Of a stretch of 64,000 nucleotides of DNA, positions 1 to 10,355 are shown piece after piece (position 1 is the stretch's first letter; every line of letters starts with the position of its first letter). The stretch covers positions 27,506,769 to 27,570,768 of the forward strand of contig CM043971.1 in assembly GCA_014529385.2 (NCBI GenBank), given 5' to 3'. Position numbers and translations under genes: made by a program. The notes beneath the pieces were generated by a model. That model searched no databases. It was not told where the DNA came from and saw only the letters and a list, made by a program, of their open reading frames with translations. The DNA is from Adiantum capillus-veneris. Its lineage: Eukaryota > Streptophyta > Polypodiopsida > Polypodiales > Pteridaceae.

Positions 1-789
1 CCCAATCATTATAGTCCGGTAGTTGCTTACATTCTTTACATCCCCCGCTTTATGCAAAGGCTTAACCCAATTAGTACTCCAATCATAAGGCATACCATGT
101 TGAAGTGCAAGGTTGAACATATCACACATCCACTCATGGGTAAAATCTCCCGTCCATTTGATCATCTCCGGCTTGATACCTTGAAGATCTCCCGCTTTGC
201 GAGTGGCCAACTTTTTAAGCCCACCGCATACATCCTCAATAGTAAAAAAAGACGGCATACATGGGAGTGAACCATAAAATGGCATTTTTTCAGTATTTTC
301 TTGCTCATATAATTGCCTACAATGTGTGTACATATCCACTAGACTCAAGTTACCAAAATTCTCAACCCGCTTGCCTCTCAAGTTTCTCCAAAATCTTCCA
401 CATGCATGTGCCTTTTCTTGGACTTGAAATTCTTGTTGCTTTACTTCCCATCTTCTTCTCTTCTTTTGAATCAATGCCTTGTATGTATGCAAATGACTTT
501 GATAGTTGTCTTTGTCCATAGTTGCATCAAGCTTTATCAAGGACTTTGGAGCATCTTGACATTCTTTATCAAACCACCTTTTGCGTGATCTATCTTTGTT
601 GATACCATGGAGATGCTTTATGGAAAAGCATTCTTCCGTACAAGAACAAATAGCTTTCTTGAAAGCTTCCCATTTAGTTTCCAATGGTGCATCACATTGA
701 AGCTTTGTCATCCATAATTTTTGCTCAACCATTTCAATGTTCTGTGTGCTTTGTGCTTGTCTTGTGTAGCTCTCTTGCATCCTCATTCT
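1..789 (-). pseudogene. LINE ORF2, linker and start of reverse transcriptase (partial)
   Basis: The minus strand is open from base 789 to the window edge and encodes the part of LINE ORF2 between endonuclease and reverse transcriptase. The last residues before the edge include PLHKAGDVKNVSNYRTI, the first conserved block of non-LTR RTs (family pattern PL.KKGD..NPSNYRPI). The frame differs by one from the endonuclease ORF at 800-1708. The endonuclease frame stops at TAA 800-802 and the RT frame is preceded by TAA at 790-792, so the two halves of ORF2 are separated by a broken junction of about 12 bases. The catalytic YxDD region lies outside the window. Orientation and order match ORF1 and the endonuclease upstream. 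Confidence 0.85.
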
Positions 790-799
790 TTACATGGTA

Positions 800-1708
800 T
801 TACATTGGTGCCCGTTTGAAATCCATACAAAGTGATAACTTCTCTTTCCTTTGGCTGAGATTATCATGCTTAGTTGCTTCTCCACATGAAAGGTCAATAC
901 ATAAGGTGCGATGGTCGGATTCCGGGGTCCATTGACCAAACATAAAACTCTTTATGCGATACATGATGGCTTCAGAGAGTAGCATATAGTCAATCACACT
1001 ATCCCCATTATGTCTTCTACATGTAAATCCATTGGTTCCACTCCACAAAGATACACCATTGGCAATGAGCATACCCGTGCTATTACACATGTGTAAAAGT
1101 AACTTTCCATAGTGATCCGGCTCTTTCTCATCCATTGAAGTACGATCATACAAGTGAACTTCCTCCAACTCCCTTGAAATGTATGGCATATCAAATTGTT
1201 GAGTATCATGTTGCAATGTTTTTGTGCGAGCATTCATATCCCCAAATACAATAACATCACCTTCACCTTTGAAATAAGCAATGTCCTCTTCCAAGTCAGA
1301 AAATGGTTGATCTCTATCCATGCAAGCATAAAAGGGAGAATCATGATGAGGAATGTAGCAACCGGCTACAAAAATGGGTGCTCTTTTTGGTGTCATAATT
1401 TTCAGCCATACATAACGTTTGTACTTGTCATCTTTCACAATTGATACAAAATCTTCCAATCCTTTCTTAACCATACATGCTAACCCTCCTTGTCGTCTTC
1501 GTTGCTTGAGATTCTTTGACCACATCAATGAATGTACATTGTAATCCTCCAAGCCGTTAATCCTTTGTGTATCATGCTCCCAAGTTTCAACAAGAAGTAC
1601 AACATCGGCTTTGCTTGTTAGTTCATCAATGCCAACCCCCGCATTCCATGGGTATCCATTACAATTCCAAAAGCATATTTTCAATTGTAACTCGGCCTCA
1701 TAGGTCAC
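800..1708 (-). CDS. LINE ORF2 apurinic-type endonuclease domain
   Basis: Encodes 302 residues of an exonuclease-endonuclease-phosphatase fold, the nuclease that nicks target DNA for target-primed reverse transcription of LINEs. Family landmarks appear in order: an N-terminal FWNCNG (metal-binding Asn), VVLLVETW (catalytic Glu), a central VFGDMNAR (Asp/Asn) and a C-terminal ESDHR (Asp-His pair). The ATG at 1706-1708 lies only 6 bases after the true end of ORF1, a normal LINE arrangement. The frame ends at 800 where RT should follow in frame, so the product is a truncated ORF2. Assignment to the LINE endonuclease is firm; the clade is not determined. Confidence 0.9.
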   Translation of the reverse strand: MTYEAELQLKICFWNCNGYPWNAGVGIDELTSKADVVLLVETWEHDTQRINGLEDYNVHSLMWSKNLKQRRRQGGLACMVKKGLEDFVSIVKDDKYKRYVWLKIMTPKRAPIFVAGCYIPHHDSPFYACMDRDQPFSDLEEDIAYFKGEGDVIVFGDMNARTKTLQHDTQQFDMPYISRELEEVHLYDRTSMDEKEPDHYGKLLLHMCNSTGMLIANGVSLWSGTNGFTCRRHNGDSVIDYMLLSEAIMYRIKSFMFGQWTPESDHRTLCIDLSCGEATKHDNLSQRKEKLSLCMDFKRAPM

Positions 1709-1714
1709 GCATCC

Positions 1715-2665
1715 CTATTTGCTTGAGAGACTTGCCTCCTCCTTGGGCACTTTTTCTTCATGAGAGATTTCCTTGTTTTTATTATTCTTTTCCTCATATG
1801 CCTTGCGACGCATATTTTGTTGCTTAATAGTGCGATCTTCACATACAAAACATTTTGTATTCCTCAAATAGATCCAACTATTATCAAGGGTAATCTTTCA
1901 CTTGGTCTCATCCGGCATGGTGCATACAATTGACCATTCTCCCGAGCGAGGAGCTCCTTGCTTCCCCACTCTATGTGCTCCATAGACCATAACTCCGGAC
2001 ATGCCAAAGTGGGTTTTGAAGAAATCTTCAATAACAATGGCAAGAGAAGGAGGTGTCTCTAACTTCTCTTCGGGAATTCCACGAATAACAATGTTCTTGG
2101 AACGTCGCTCCCGTTCCTTCAACTCCTCCACATCTACATTCTCAACATTCTTTGTTTGAACCATAGCTTGCATGAGTGAGGAATTAGAAACCACATTGCT
2201 ACCACATACATCAGCCCAAGACTTGTTTGTGCATACATTTTTCATGTCGCATACATCCCGGCTCATAGTGTCAAATTTCTCCTCTTTCAATACATAGTCA
2301 TGCTCTACTTTGCTCATCCGCTCCTTCAAAGCATTCAAGTCCACAAGAGAGCGTTTACATTCCTTGACTTCCTCTTCAAGTTGCATCAATCGTGTTGTTT
2401 GCATCTCAAGTGTCCTCTTGAGATTCTCATTCTCAACCACAAGTACCCTTAGTGTGCCATTCTCCATTGCAAGTGCTCGTAAGTCTTCGCCTTGTTTGTT
2501 TACGGTCTCTTGCAATGATACCAAGTACGCCATGATCATGGTTTCCGATGTCGTTGGTTGGGTGGTTGTGTTGCTATCTCCACACTTAGGAGATTCTGGA
2601 TCATTTTCCACAATGGTTGTGGACCTTGTTGAAGAAGAAGAACCCTTGCGAGTGCCGGAAGGCAT
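1715..2665 (-). pseudogene. LINE ORF1 (coiled coil + RRM-like RNA-binding protein)
   Basis: A 255-codon open stretch starts at ATG 2663-2665. It has a Ser/Thr-rich N terminus, then a Leu/Glu/Lys-rich coiled coil (roughly residues 55-125), then an RRM-like region with KNIVIRGIPEE, the hallmark strand of LINE-1-type ORF1 proteins that bind the RNA and act as chaperone. A TGA at 1898-1900 interrupts the frame, but the same frame continues with a typical ORF1 C terminus (…WIYLRNTKCFVCEDRT… and a basic tail) to TAG 1715-1717. The TGA is therefore a nonsense mutation rather than the natural end. ORF2 begins 6 bases downstream. Confidence 0.8.
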
Positions 2666-2890
2666 TGTATGTAAAATAGGAGATGAGAATCAATTTTGTT
2701 GAACCTGTTCACTTCGGAAATGCTGCTACAGAAATGCCTTCCATAACTCTGAAAATTTCTGTCTTTACATCAATGCGTAGAGGACTTCGTGCTCTTCGAT
2801 TGAGGCTATAGATCACCCAAATCGGAGTTCGGATGAAGAAGTTATGATCAAAAGAGTGGACTGTTGTCCACTAGGTCAAAAAACGGCTGC

Positions 2891-2893
<3 letters not shown>
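2666..2893 (-). other. LINE 5' leader region, non-coding
   Basis: No gene is visible. It precedes LINE ORF1 and probably includes its 5' UTR. Bases 2766-2805 closely match 38728-38765, and both copies encode a similar peptide on the minus strand (…IEEH..LYALM), so this stretch may be an older LINE fragment rather than leader. The 5' end of the LINE cannot be fixed. Confidence 0.4.

Positions 2894-2976
<83 letters not shown>
2894..2976. repeat. (GA)n microsatellite
   Basis: Uninterrupted GA dinucleotide tract of about 83 bases. One of many long GA/CT tracts in this window. Confidence 0.98.
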
Positions 2977-2981
<5 letters not shown>

Positions 2982-3130
2982 TACCTTTGCTTGCTTGAGC
3001 GTGCGTCGAAAACTCTCACCTGCATCAAGTATTTTTATCAGGACGAGCTACTTTAGGAGTTGGAAAGCGCATATAACTGGACACTTGTATCTGTTAAATC
3101 GGGAAACAGGAGCACGCACAAAAGCCAAGG

Positions 3131-3133
<3 letters not shown>

Positions 3134-3186
<53 letters not shown>
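3134..3186. repeat. (GA)n microsatellite
   Basis: GA tract of about 50 bases. The sequence on either side (2977-3133, 3187-3425) has no recognisable gene. Confidence 0.97.
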
Positions 3187-3425
3187 CTTACTTGGATCGA
3201 TGAGGACAAGGTGGGTGAGAACTTCCCCGATCTCGGCACAGGGAATTCCTTGTGGTCGCAAATATGTCTGCGAATAAATGTTTGTGGCATACGCACTATG
3301 GTGGTAAAGACTAAACTGGAAGACGCATGAACCCCATCCATACGCATGCATGGCGGCACAAAGTGGAGCGGTAGTGGGCTGAGAGACACCGACTATGGCA
3401 GGAGCTGGGGCTCTGGAATCGGGGG

Positions 3426-3665
3426 CACCGTGGACGTGGGGATGTTTGTGGTGGTGGTAAGTACACCGTCCGGACTAGGTGAGCACACGAAGATCTTCAA
3501 GCGCTGCAGCTGCACCCGTGGTGTAACGGGGACAGGCGGCCATGATTAGTTATGCGCCTGAATTTTTCTCCTCGGCTACTGACTGAATAAAATGCCATAA
3601 AAAGTGGCATTTATATGCATACTTTCGTGTGCCACCCTACTAATTCCCCACTTGCGTACCAAAAA
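3426..3665. repeat. Segmental duplication, copy 1, left half
   Basis: Matches 53788-54388 with a gap of about 357 bases, equivalent to 53906-54262. Shared landmarks are a 34-bp stretch around 'cttcaagcgctgcagctgca' and the run from 'gattagttatgcgcctgaat' to 'cttgcgt.ccaaaaa'. Copy 2 continues without a break into sequence that here resumes only at 12555, so 3666-12554 is an insertion. On the minus strand the half holds the promoter and start codon of the small gene found intact in copy 2. Confidence 0.85.
3475..3543 (-). pseudogene. Internally deleted copy of the small secreted-type gene
   Basis: A 22-codon reading frame from ATG 3541-3543 to TAG 3475-3477 (MAACPRYTTGAAAALEDLRV…). It keeps the promoter (TATA-like 'gcatataaatgcc' on the minus strand) and start codon of the gene at 53853-54266. 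The rest of exon 1, the intron and the first part of exon 2 are gone. The retained 3' part is read in a different frame from the one proposed for copy 2. Probably a deletion remnant; expression is unknown. Confidence 0.4.
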
Positions 3666-4846
3666 CTAGTGTTGCTTGGTACTAGTGTTGCTTGGTGTGC
3701 CTTGCTATATAGCATCTATAAAATATAACAAGTCATATGCAAATTGACTTTTAGCAGCTTGCATTGAAGGGAACAAGAGCAAGACTAATTTGGGAAGGGC
3801 GGCATTGCGTAAAAGGGATATACACTTGAAAAATGTTATAATGTTTATGAAAGGAGACAAAGTTAAGTGCATCAATTATTAGAGATTACAAGGGTGGTTA
3901 CAATTGAGATTATATCCAAGTGAGGTTGTACTACTATGTCTACAAATCAATGTTTTTTCTAGTATACATGCTACATGTAAATTCTTGCAAACAGAAAGTA
4001 TTTCAAAAAGAAAATTTTCATTGAATGGTTGGTAGAGCAACACATCGGCTCCCATTTATGAAGGTGGATTTTGAGTGTGTTTTGCCTTTCTTCTTTTATA
4101 GTTGTTTGTGTTTTGCCTTTCTTCTTTTGTAGTTATTCCTGGTATAATGAATGAGGACAATGATACATGTAACTTCACCTTCTGTGCTCTGTGTTATGAC
4201 ATGGACAATGCATGTTGCACCGTTTGTCGTACCAATTGTCAAGTCGATATTTTTAGTGATCATGCAATGCACACAAATTGCGATTGGATCTACCTCATTG
4301 AACTTAGGGTCTAGGAACCACTATTTAAGGACATTTATGTTACCCGCGTTCTTCTTCGTTTGAAGTTTTGTAATGTCAGTTTGATTGTACAATTTATTCA
4401 AGGCAAGGTTGTCATACTGTTGGACGTCCGACGTGTGAGTACAGATTATCGTAGTAGAGTTGTTGATGTAGTCATGTACATACGCTTCATCTATAGTACA
4501 TGCACCCAAGGTACAATTGACCTCATCTATGACTGGTTTTCTTTCACAAAAAGTGGTGAAGAGCTGAAGCGATTCAGGGTTCGTTGCATGCCTTATAGAG
4601 CATAACATCTTGTACAAAGTTGCATGTAGCCAATGGACCGGCTTGTGATATAGTGTGTGCTACAAAGCTCCCGTGCATGACTACATACTAAGGGTAGTTG
4701 GGCAAGATCATTGAGCAAGAGAACACATTTGTTGTTGAAGGAATCTGCTAATTTAATATTTCTTGTTATATTTATATTTTGTCTTACGATAAGGTCAAAA
4801 TTCGTTTGGGTTAACATGGATAGCTTGTCTATAATTATAATTTCTC

Positions 4847-5776
4847 TGTAATAGGATTTATTTTGCAAAGTTTTGATAAATATTTTGTTTAGAGTAAATT
4901 TTGTTCATTCCAGCGTTTTTCCACAGTATACGACTTCATTCTAATCGTTCTCGTGAAGTTTCAAATTTTGACCCGGGACACCCCTCGGGAGCCAGTTTTG
5001 AGGCTACTATGGTCAAAATTTGAAAAACTTTTGTATGTAGCAATTGTAGTCCTCAACACAAGGAAAAATATTGCTTCTTTGTGTTTTTTCTGATTCCTGC
5101 ATTTTGATGCCCGTTTCAGCCCGTAGATTAGAGAAAAAGTGAGAAAATGTTGTTTTGGACTGTTTTTGTGCAAATTGTTGACTTGCAGGTAAATTTTCGA
5201 GCAAACTGAGCAGGATATGGATTTTTCACAGCTCACGACTTTCGAAAAGCTCGATGAAACGAACAAATTCATGTGAGACAGACCCGTTCAAATTCTGAAC
5301 CTTTTGGGAGTTACGGCTCGCTGAAAATGGCCAGAAATTGGGGACTAACTCGCGAGTGTGGGTTGCGTTTTGTGGTTCTTATGCGTTTGAATGCAGGACG
5401 TCTCTTTTCGAACCTATTTTTGGGCCGCTTTGCTCAAGACTGGAGGAAGGACGAAAATAGCCACTTTTGGGTCCTGCGTGAAGAAGACAACCTGTATGCA
5501 GAAGGAGGCGATTTCTACTGTGATGGCACCTTGTGATTGAGATTGAGAGTGAGAGTGAGAGTGAGAGTGAGATTGAGAGTGAGAGTGATAGTGCGATTGA
5601 GAACTGTGCACAGATTGAGAGTGAGATAGCTCGGGGGTGGTCGGGAGGTTGATACGAGCTACGCTCTTCTTGTACCTGGGAATTGATTTCAATATACATC
5701 TCTGATTTCCTGCGTCTACTCTGTGTACTTGCAAATTTCTGTTATTCAGTTCTTATTTTTCCCGTGTCTCGTCACA
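4847..5776. mobile_element. Solo LTR, family B (930 bp, TSD ttctc)
   Basis: Starts TGTAATAGG and ends GTCACA, and is flanked on both sides by the perfect 5-bp duplication ttctc (4842-4846 and 5777-5781). It is alignable along its length with 18744-19669: both share the beginning, the 'tgatgcccgt/tgatgctcgt' block, a GAGAGT-type hexamer tract and 'gctcgggggtggtcgggagg' near the end. No internal region, PBS or coding sequence is present, so it is a solo LTR left by LTR-LTR recombination. It splits the helicase remnant. Confidence 0.88.
5535..5620. repeat. (GAGAGT)n hexamer tract inside LTR family B
   Basis: Imperfect hexanucleotide array. A related GAGTGC array occupies the same place (about 19455-19500) in the other family B LTR. 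Confidence 0.9.
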
Positions 5777-5806
5777 TTCTCCCTCTTTTATGTCCAAATA
5801 TTGCTC

Positions 5807-5902
5807 ATCGCTCTCATGAACAGAGAGAGGATCGATCTCATGAACAGAGAGAGGATCGATCTCATGAATAGAGAGAGGATCGATCTCATGAATAGAGAGA
5901 GG
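5807..5902. repeat. 24-bp tandem repeat, four units, in helicase frame
   Basis: Four units of atcgatctcatgaacagaga + gagg with one or two substitutions. Because 24 is divisible by three, the minus strand reads PLSVHEID repeated in the frame that continues into EIIIID of the helicase remnant. Confidence 0.95.
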
Positions 5903-5920
5903 ATACTGTTGATTCATGGC

Positions 5921-7067
5921 TCATATCTTGAACTGGTAATGGACTATAGATACAATGCTTCTAAGCCTTGTTGCTATTGCTCCGACGACAAAGCGCCCAA
6001 CAATAATACAGAAGTGAGGGCAAGAGGAGTGTCTATTTCATTTATATGTCGACCTCGTTTATCGCTATATATGTGAGGTATGCCGTCGCGCAGCAGATAC
6101 ATGTTTCTAGATTGTGAGTGAAGATGTCACATTGCATGCTCCAATCTTTTTACAATGCAGTAATTTCAAACCATGACTTAGCATATGGACGATAAGCTAG
6201 TTTCAAGTTGGCTACAATTTTCTCTTTAGCTTATTGACTCTTGGACTGCAGTCTTCTAGGTCTTTCGAACTTCATATTGACACCTAGTACAGAAGAAATG
6301 AGTACATACATAGTATGGCATCAATTATTTAGACACCTAGTATGGTATAAATTATTTAGAGCTAAAGTAAATATGCACAAGGTGACTTCACTACTGTGAT
6401 ACACCACATGAATTCACTACTTGTGTATTCACTATTGTAATACATCACATACATTTGGCAAGCAACCGCATGCAAAAAGTTGCGTGTGTAACTCACGTGA
6501 AGATGTTGATTGACATTGAGTGTATAGTTCTGAAAACAAGATCCAGATAAACCAAAGAAAAGGAAGTAATGCAGAAATTCTAAAACAAGCAAGTAGATGA
6601 AGCGTGAATGAACTACAATAATAAATGAGGTGCTTTACTGACCTGCAATGTTGTAATCCTGATTTTTTATTGTCCAATCTACACGCCAATATGTGAGTTA
6701 AGCTACAAAAAAGAAATGTAATCGTTAAACATATCATCTTGCAATGAAACATCACATCGAAAGTGCAAAGTATATTGTGCACGTCATATAGAGGTGCCAT
6801 ACAAAAGTATGGGGGAAAGTCGGCACTGTGGTCTCTCCAAAAAATTATAAGAAACCAAAGTCATGCCCTGCCCCGTAGCATTTATGTGTTGCGCCAAGCA
6901 AACGCATGCAGATGGAAAATTGGATGCAGATAACAGACCTTGCAATGTTGTCTAGCTGGAGTTGCACTTGTGCAATTAGAACGTATAGTGTTGTGAATAT
7001 ATGTCCTCCCTGCCATACACAAAACATGCGAGATGTAACTTTATGATCTATGTCCTATGATCAATAT

Positions 7068-7132
<65 letters not shown>

Positions 7133-9431
7133 GTAAGCTGCTTTGGTTAGCAATTATGTCTCCTTTCCTCCTTGCTGACTAACCTGCATTATGTATCGAT
7201 GCCAAGTTGATGTCTGTATTTGCAACCATCTGAACTTGATCCGATAAGTGCTATTTACATGGACCTTTGCTTATAGGATCTGCCACCAAATTGTGGTTAT
7301 TGGCAAGAAGCGAGCTTCGAATAAATAATTTCTATGTGTTCAGATCCACACCTCCAACATTCCCTGCTTCATATGCTTATGCTGAAGAGAAATGTAGCAG
7401 TATACTGATGTTGCTAATCTCAACTGCGGCCGCATTGGCTACCGCCTACATGTGGTTTAGAAAGAGAATCTCTTTATAGGACAATATATTGGCCATATTC
7501 TTTGTAAAAATTTTGTTATCCCACCCAGATGCTGAATGGCCAACAATGAACTATTGCTAGAGGCTAATAGGTGCTCACATATTGGTATGCATGTCTCCAA
7601 AAATGCCATTACTCTGCAGTCCTTGTTCTTTGGCTTTTCCAGTATCAAAGCTCTTTGTGTGGAAAAAAGAATTAGCTTCTGCTTCTACTCTTTGAATATT
7701 CTTTTGATCCTAGTCGATAGTGTAGGCACCTGCATGATTGACTACTTGACTTCCGCTGCAATGTTGTTGCATCTCCTTGGAGCTACACATTAACCAATTC
7801 CCACAGACGCCATATTCTGCGTTGAATTGGTCATGAGATGTTTTTTTTTGTCTCCAGATCGATCTAAAATGCTCACCTCATCAAATTCTCTGATAGGTTA
7901 TCAACAAAGTTGGACGAGGAGTGCGATTGAAGTCAATAGCTCATCAGACCATTACTTGCACTAGTGGAAATATTCCCTAATGCCTTTCTCTCGTTGACAT
8001 TGAGTTGTTTGCCACTAGTCCCCTCACACTCTCTGCTAAAGGAACAAGTAGCTAGCACAGGAGCCGCTTGCTTAATTACTTGAGGATAACCATCATAAGC
8101 TCCAGTGTGATTGATCCTGCTAAGCATTTCTACCCTCATGTCCTCTTCGACGTTTATTCTTTCCATTTCTTTGGCCTCTTCCGTCTCCATCCCCAACCCC
8201 TTGATAGCATCAACATAAAAATGTGTTGAACGGGCCTACAAAGGCAATGAGTTTTGGTGGTCCGACTGCCGATTAGGCCAACCGATCATCGATTAAAATT
8301 TGATTATCTTATGTTTCAGTAGATCTAGAACAGACCTCTACCATTGGTTGATCACACGAAATATCTGATCTTTGAGAATGCCTATCATGTGGACAAGCAT
8401 CCGAAGTACCCTTCAGCTTGATGATCTACGAAATATAACCACTCCTTTCTGGTTCTACCCAACTTATTGTTGCACAAGCAAACTGTGCGCAAAAGAATTG
8501 GTGTGAATCTTGAGAATTAGGCATGGGGACCTACTGCATATCATTTCCATGAACATTGAAGGATGACCAAGGTCACAGGGTTGTTGAATTTGAATCAGAT
8601 TATATACTTGGAGCAGCATAATACTGTCCACAAACGAGCTGAATAAGGTAGTTGAAGCTAGGAATATAGTTTAGCTGGCCACTGGGTCTTGTTGCACACA
8701 AAGCTGCTATGATCGATAAGGCTTATAATTAGGTATTGATTTCTGGAACCTGTGAATTGCTTCTCGAGAAGATCTAACTGCTTCTGTACATGAGAAATTT
8801 TTCAAACCTTCTTCTGGAGGTAGGTCATAGAAAGGAGCGAGAGCGGCGACCACCTCGAACGGGATGGGGCGGACGGTGCAGTTTGCACTTGAGATGCAAT
8901 AGGTGTTGGTGACTGCCCGTGCCCAATTCCAGCACTGTGTCACGTTACGTGGCAAGATTGCACAAGTCCAGGAAAATGCAGAGATGCTTCTTACCAGCAT
9001 ATTATTATTATGAGATTATCTACTATTGTGACATGGCATCATGAGAGAATGGTCACCCTACCTATACGTAGTGCAGTCAGGACGTTCTTGGGGCACCGTC
9101 GACTTCATAAACTAGCTGTCTAAAATGATTTTGAGGATGAATTTAATGAGAATGAGCATGAATTCCTTCCAACGGTTACGTTAGTAGCATAAAGGTATAA
9201 AAGTGGCGAGGCTCTGTTTCAAACTCTCCTACTCACAGGCGCAGGATCAACAAGCTAAATTGGGCAAGCTCTACTCTATGAATATGGTCCTTGCAGGCCT
9301 CCAGCTGGCTTCCATGAAAGGGGCTCCTCATCAGTCGTAGGTCGTGCATGCATTGGCTTGTGCATTTGCTTGCACGCTTTTCATCGCGCTCGCTTTTCTA
9401 TGTTTTCTATATGGCACCTTGTGGTCGTTTG
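5921..9431. other. Helitron interior without an assignable gene
   Basis: Mostly AT-rich sequence with short unsupported reading frames. On the minus strand, 8707-9000 (97 codons, …CISSANCTVRPIPFEVVAALAPFYDLPPEEG…) and 7933-8196 (87 codons, Glu/Met-rich) are the only ones with non-repetitive composition. Neither is recognised; they could be captured exon fragments. A TATA-like 'ggtataaaagtggcg' lies at about 9191. A hydrophobic reading frame opening at 9344 runs up to the copia insertion at 9432. Confidence 0.4.
7071..7129. repeat. (CT)n microsatellite
   Basis: Perfect CT tract of about 59 bases. Confidence 0.98.
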
Positions 9432-9574
9432 TGTTGGAGCTATATATGGCTCACTCTACTAAACTTAGTCTCACCTATATATTTGTATCTTGTCCTCAAT
9501 ATGAATCAGTCTTTGGGAGTGTACATGGTGTGTCTCTTGTCTCGTCTCTCTCTCCTTCTCTCTACATCTCAACA
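9432..9574 (+). repeat. 5' LTR of A1
   Basis: Family A LTR, TGTTGGAGCTATATATGGCT… to …CATCTCAACA, followed directly by the primer-binding site. Confidence 0.93.
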
Positions 9575-10355
9575 TGGTATTAGAGCGGTAACGATCACGC
9601 GCCGATTCAATTCATGGTGACAAAATAGTATGAGTATGCGATTCGCATGTAAGATTCAAAATTGCTACAAATTTTATTTTTGAGCGTTGATTCTTGTTAA
9701 CTGTGATTATTTTGTGTTAAGAAGAATATGATTATTGTTTTGTGTGGTGTTTATTGCTAATCAATCTAATTGTTGATTACGTTTTCTTGTTGACGACACC
9801 CTAAACTTCATCTCAATTTTTGGGGATCTTCTGCTCAAAATTTGGAGAAACGGGAAAAGCCCAATGGCATTTTTCATCCAAAACTTGTTCGTCTCCTCGA
9901 GCTCTTCCATTTGAGTTCTAGGTTTGCGTCCATCGGAGTTCGCAGCAGAAAGTTATGCTATTTTTACTGCAAACTGAGCTTGACGCAACTTTCTTTGTCG
10001 TGCATCTTCGTGAAGCGTCCGCGATCCTTTTTTTAATTTTGGCATTAAATTTTTTGAGCAAATTTAGCTTTATTCATATTGTGGCCGCCGTCAATCTTGC
10101 GTCTCACGTCACTCTATTTGAGAAGTCTCGTCTCACGTCACTCTATTTTGAGGACTCTTTTATTATTCACGTCTCCTTTTTCCTGCTTTTTTGAATGACG
10201 TCTCTCACATCTTTGGACGTGTATTGAGCATCCTTCTTGCATTTATCGTTGATAGAACACAGTCGTCATATTTCTCGCGTTCTCAATTACAGTCTTCACC
10301 ATATATGGTGTGAAAATTCTGTGATCTTATCTTATACGTCTTCTCGCAACCAGAT

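Larger units (their letters stand above)
4135..5920 (-). pseudogene. PIF1-like helicase remnant, split by a solo LTR
   Basis: Three minus-strand blocks read in order as a PIF1/Helitron-type DNA helicase. At 5777-5920 and 4600-4846 there is a Walker B-like EIIIIDKLSML (usual IIDE.SM; the catalytic Glu is Lys here) followed by NNKCVLLLNDLAQLP (usual G.GD..QLPPV). At 4321-4617 come RPVIDEVN-like and STTIICTHTSDVQQYDNLAL, the post-motif III 'ILC..R..V...N' block. At 4135-4320 comes ICVHCMITKNIDLTIGTTNGA (usual VMLTKNID...GLVNGT). A frameshift near 4600, an in-frame TAG at about 4321 and the LTR at 4847-5776 make it inactive. The order and strand fit the 3' half of a Helitron Rep-Hel gene. Confidence 0.75.

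Noticed and set aside
3346-3549. 67-codon plus-strand frame with Gly/Val-rich sequence
   Set aside because: It runs through the duplicated segment antisense to the small gene and is not preserved in copy 2.
9434-9620. A peptide of the type LELYMAHSTQLSLTYIFVSC recurs in many places and looks like a conserved protein
   Set aside because: It is the translation of the family A LTR, recurring only because the LTR is repeated. The frame opens in the LTR and has no conserved start.
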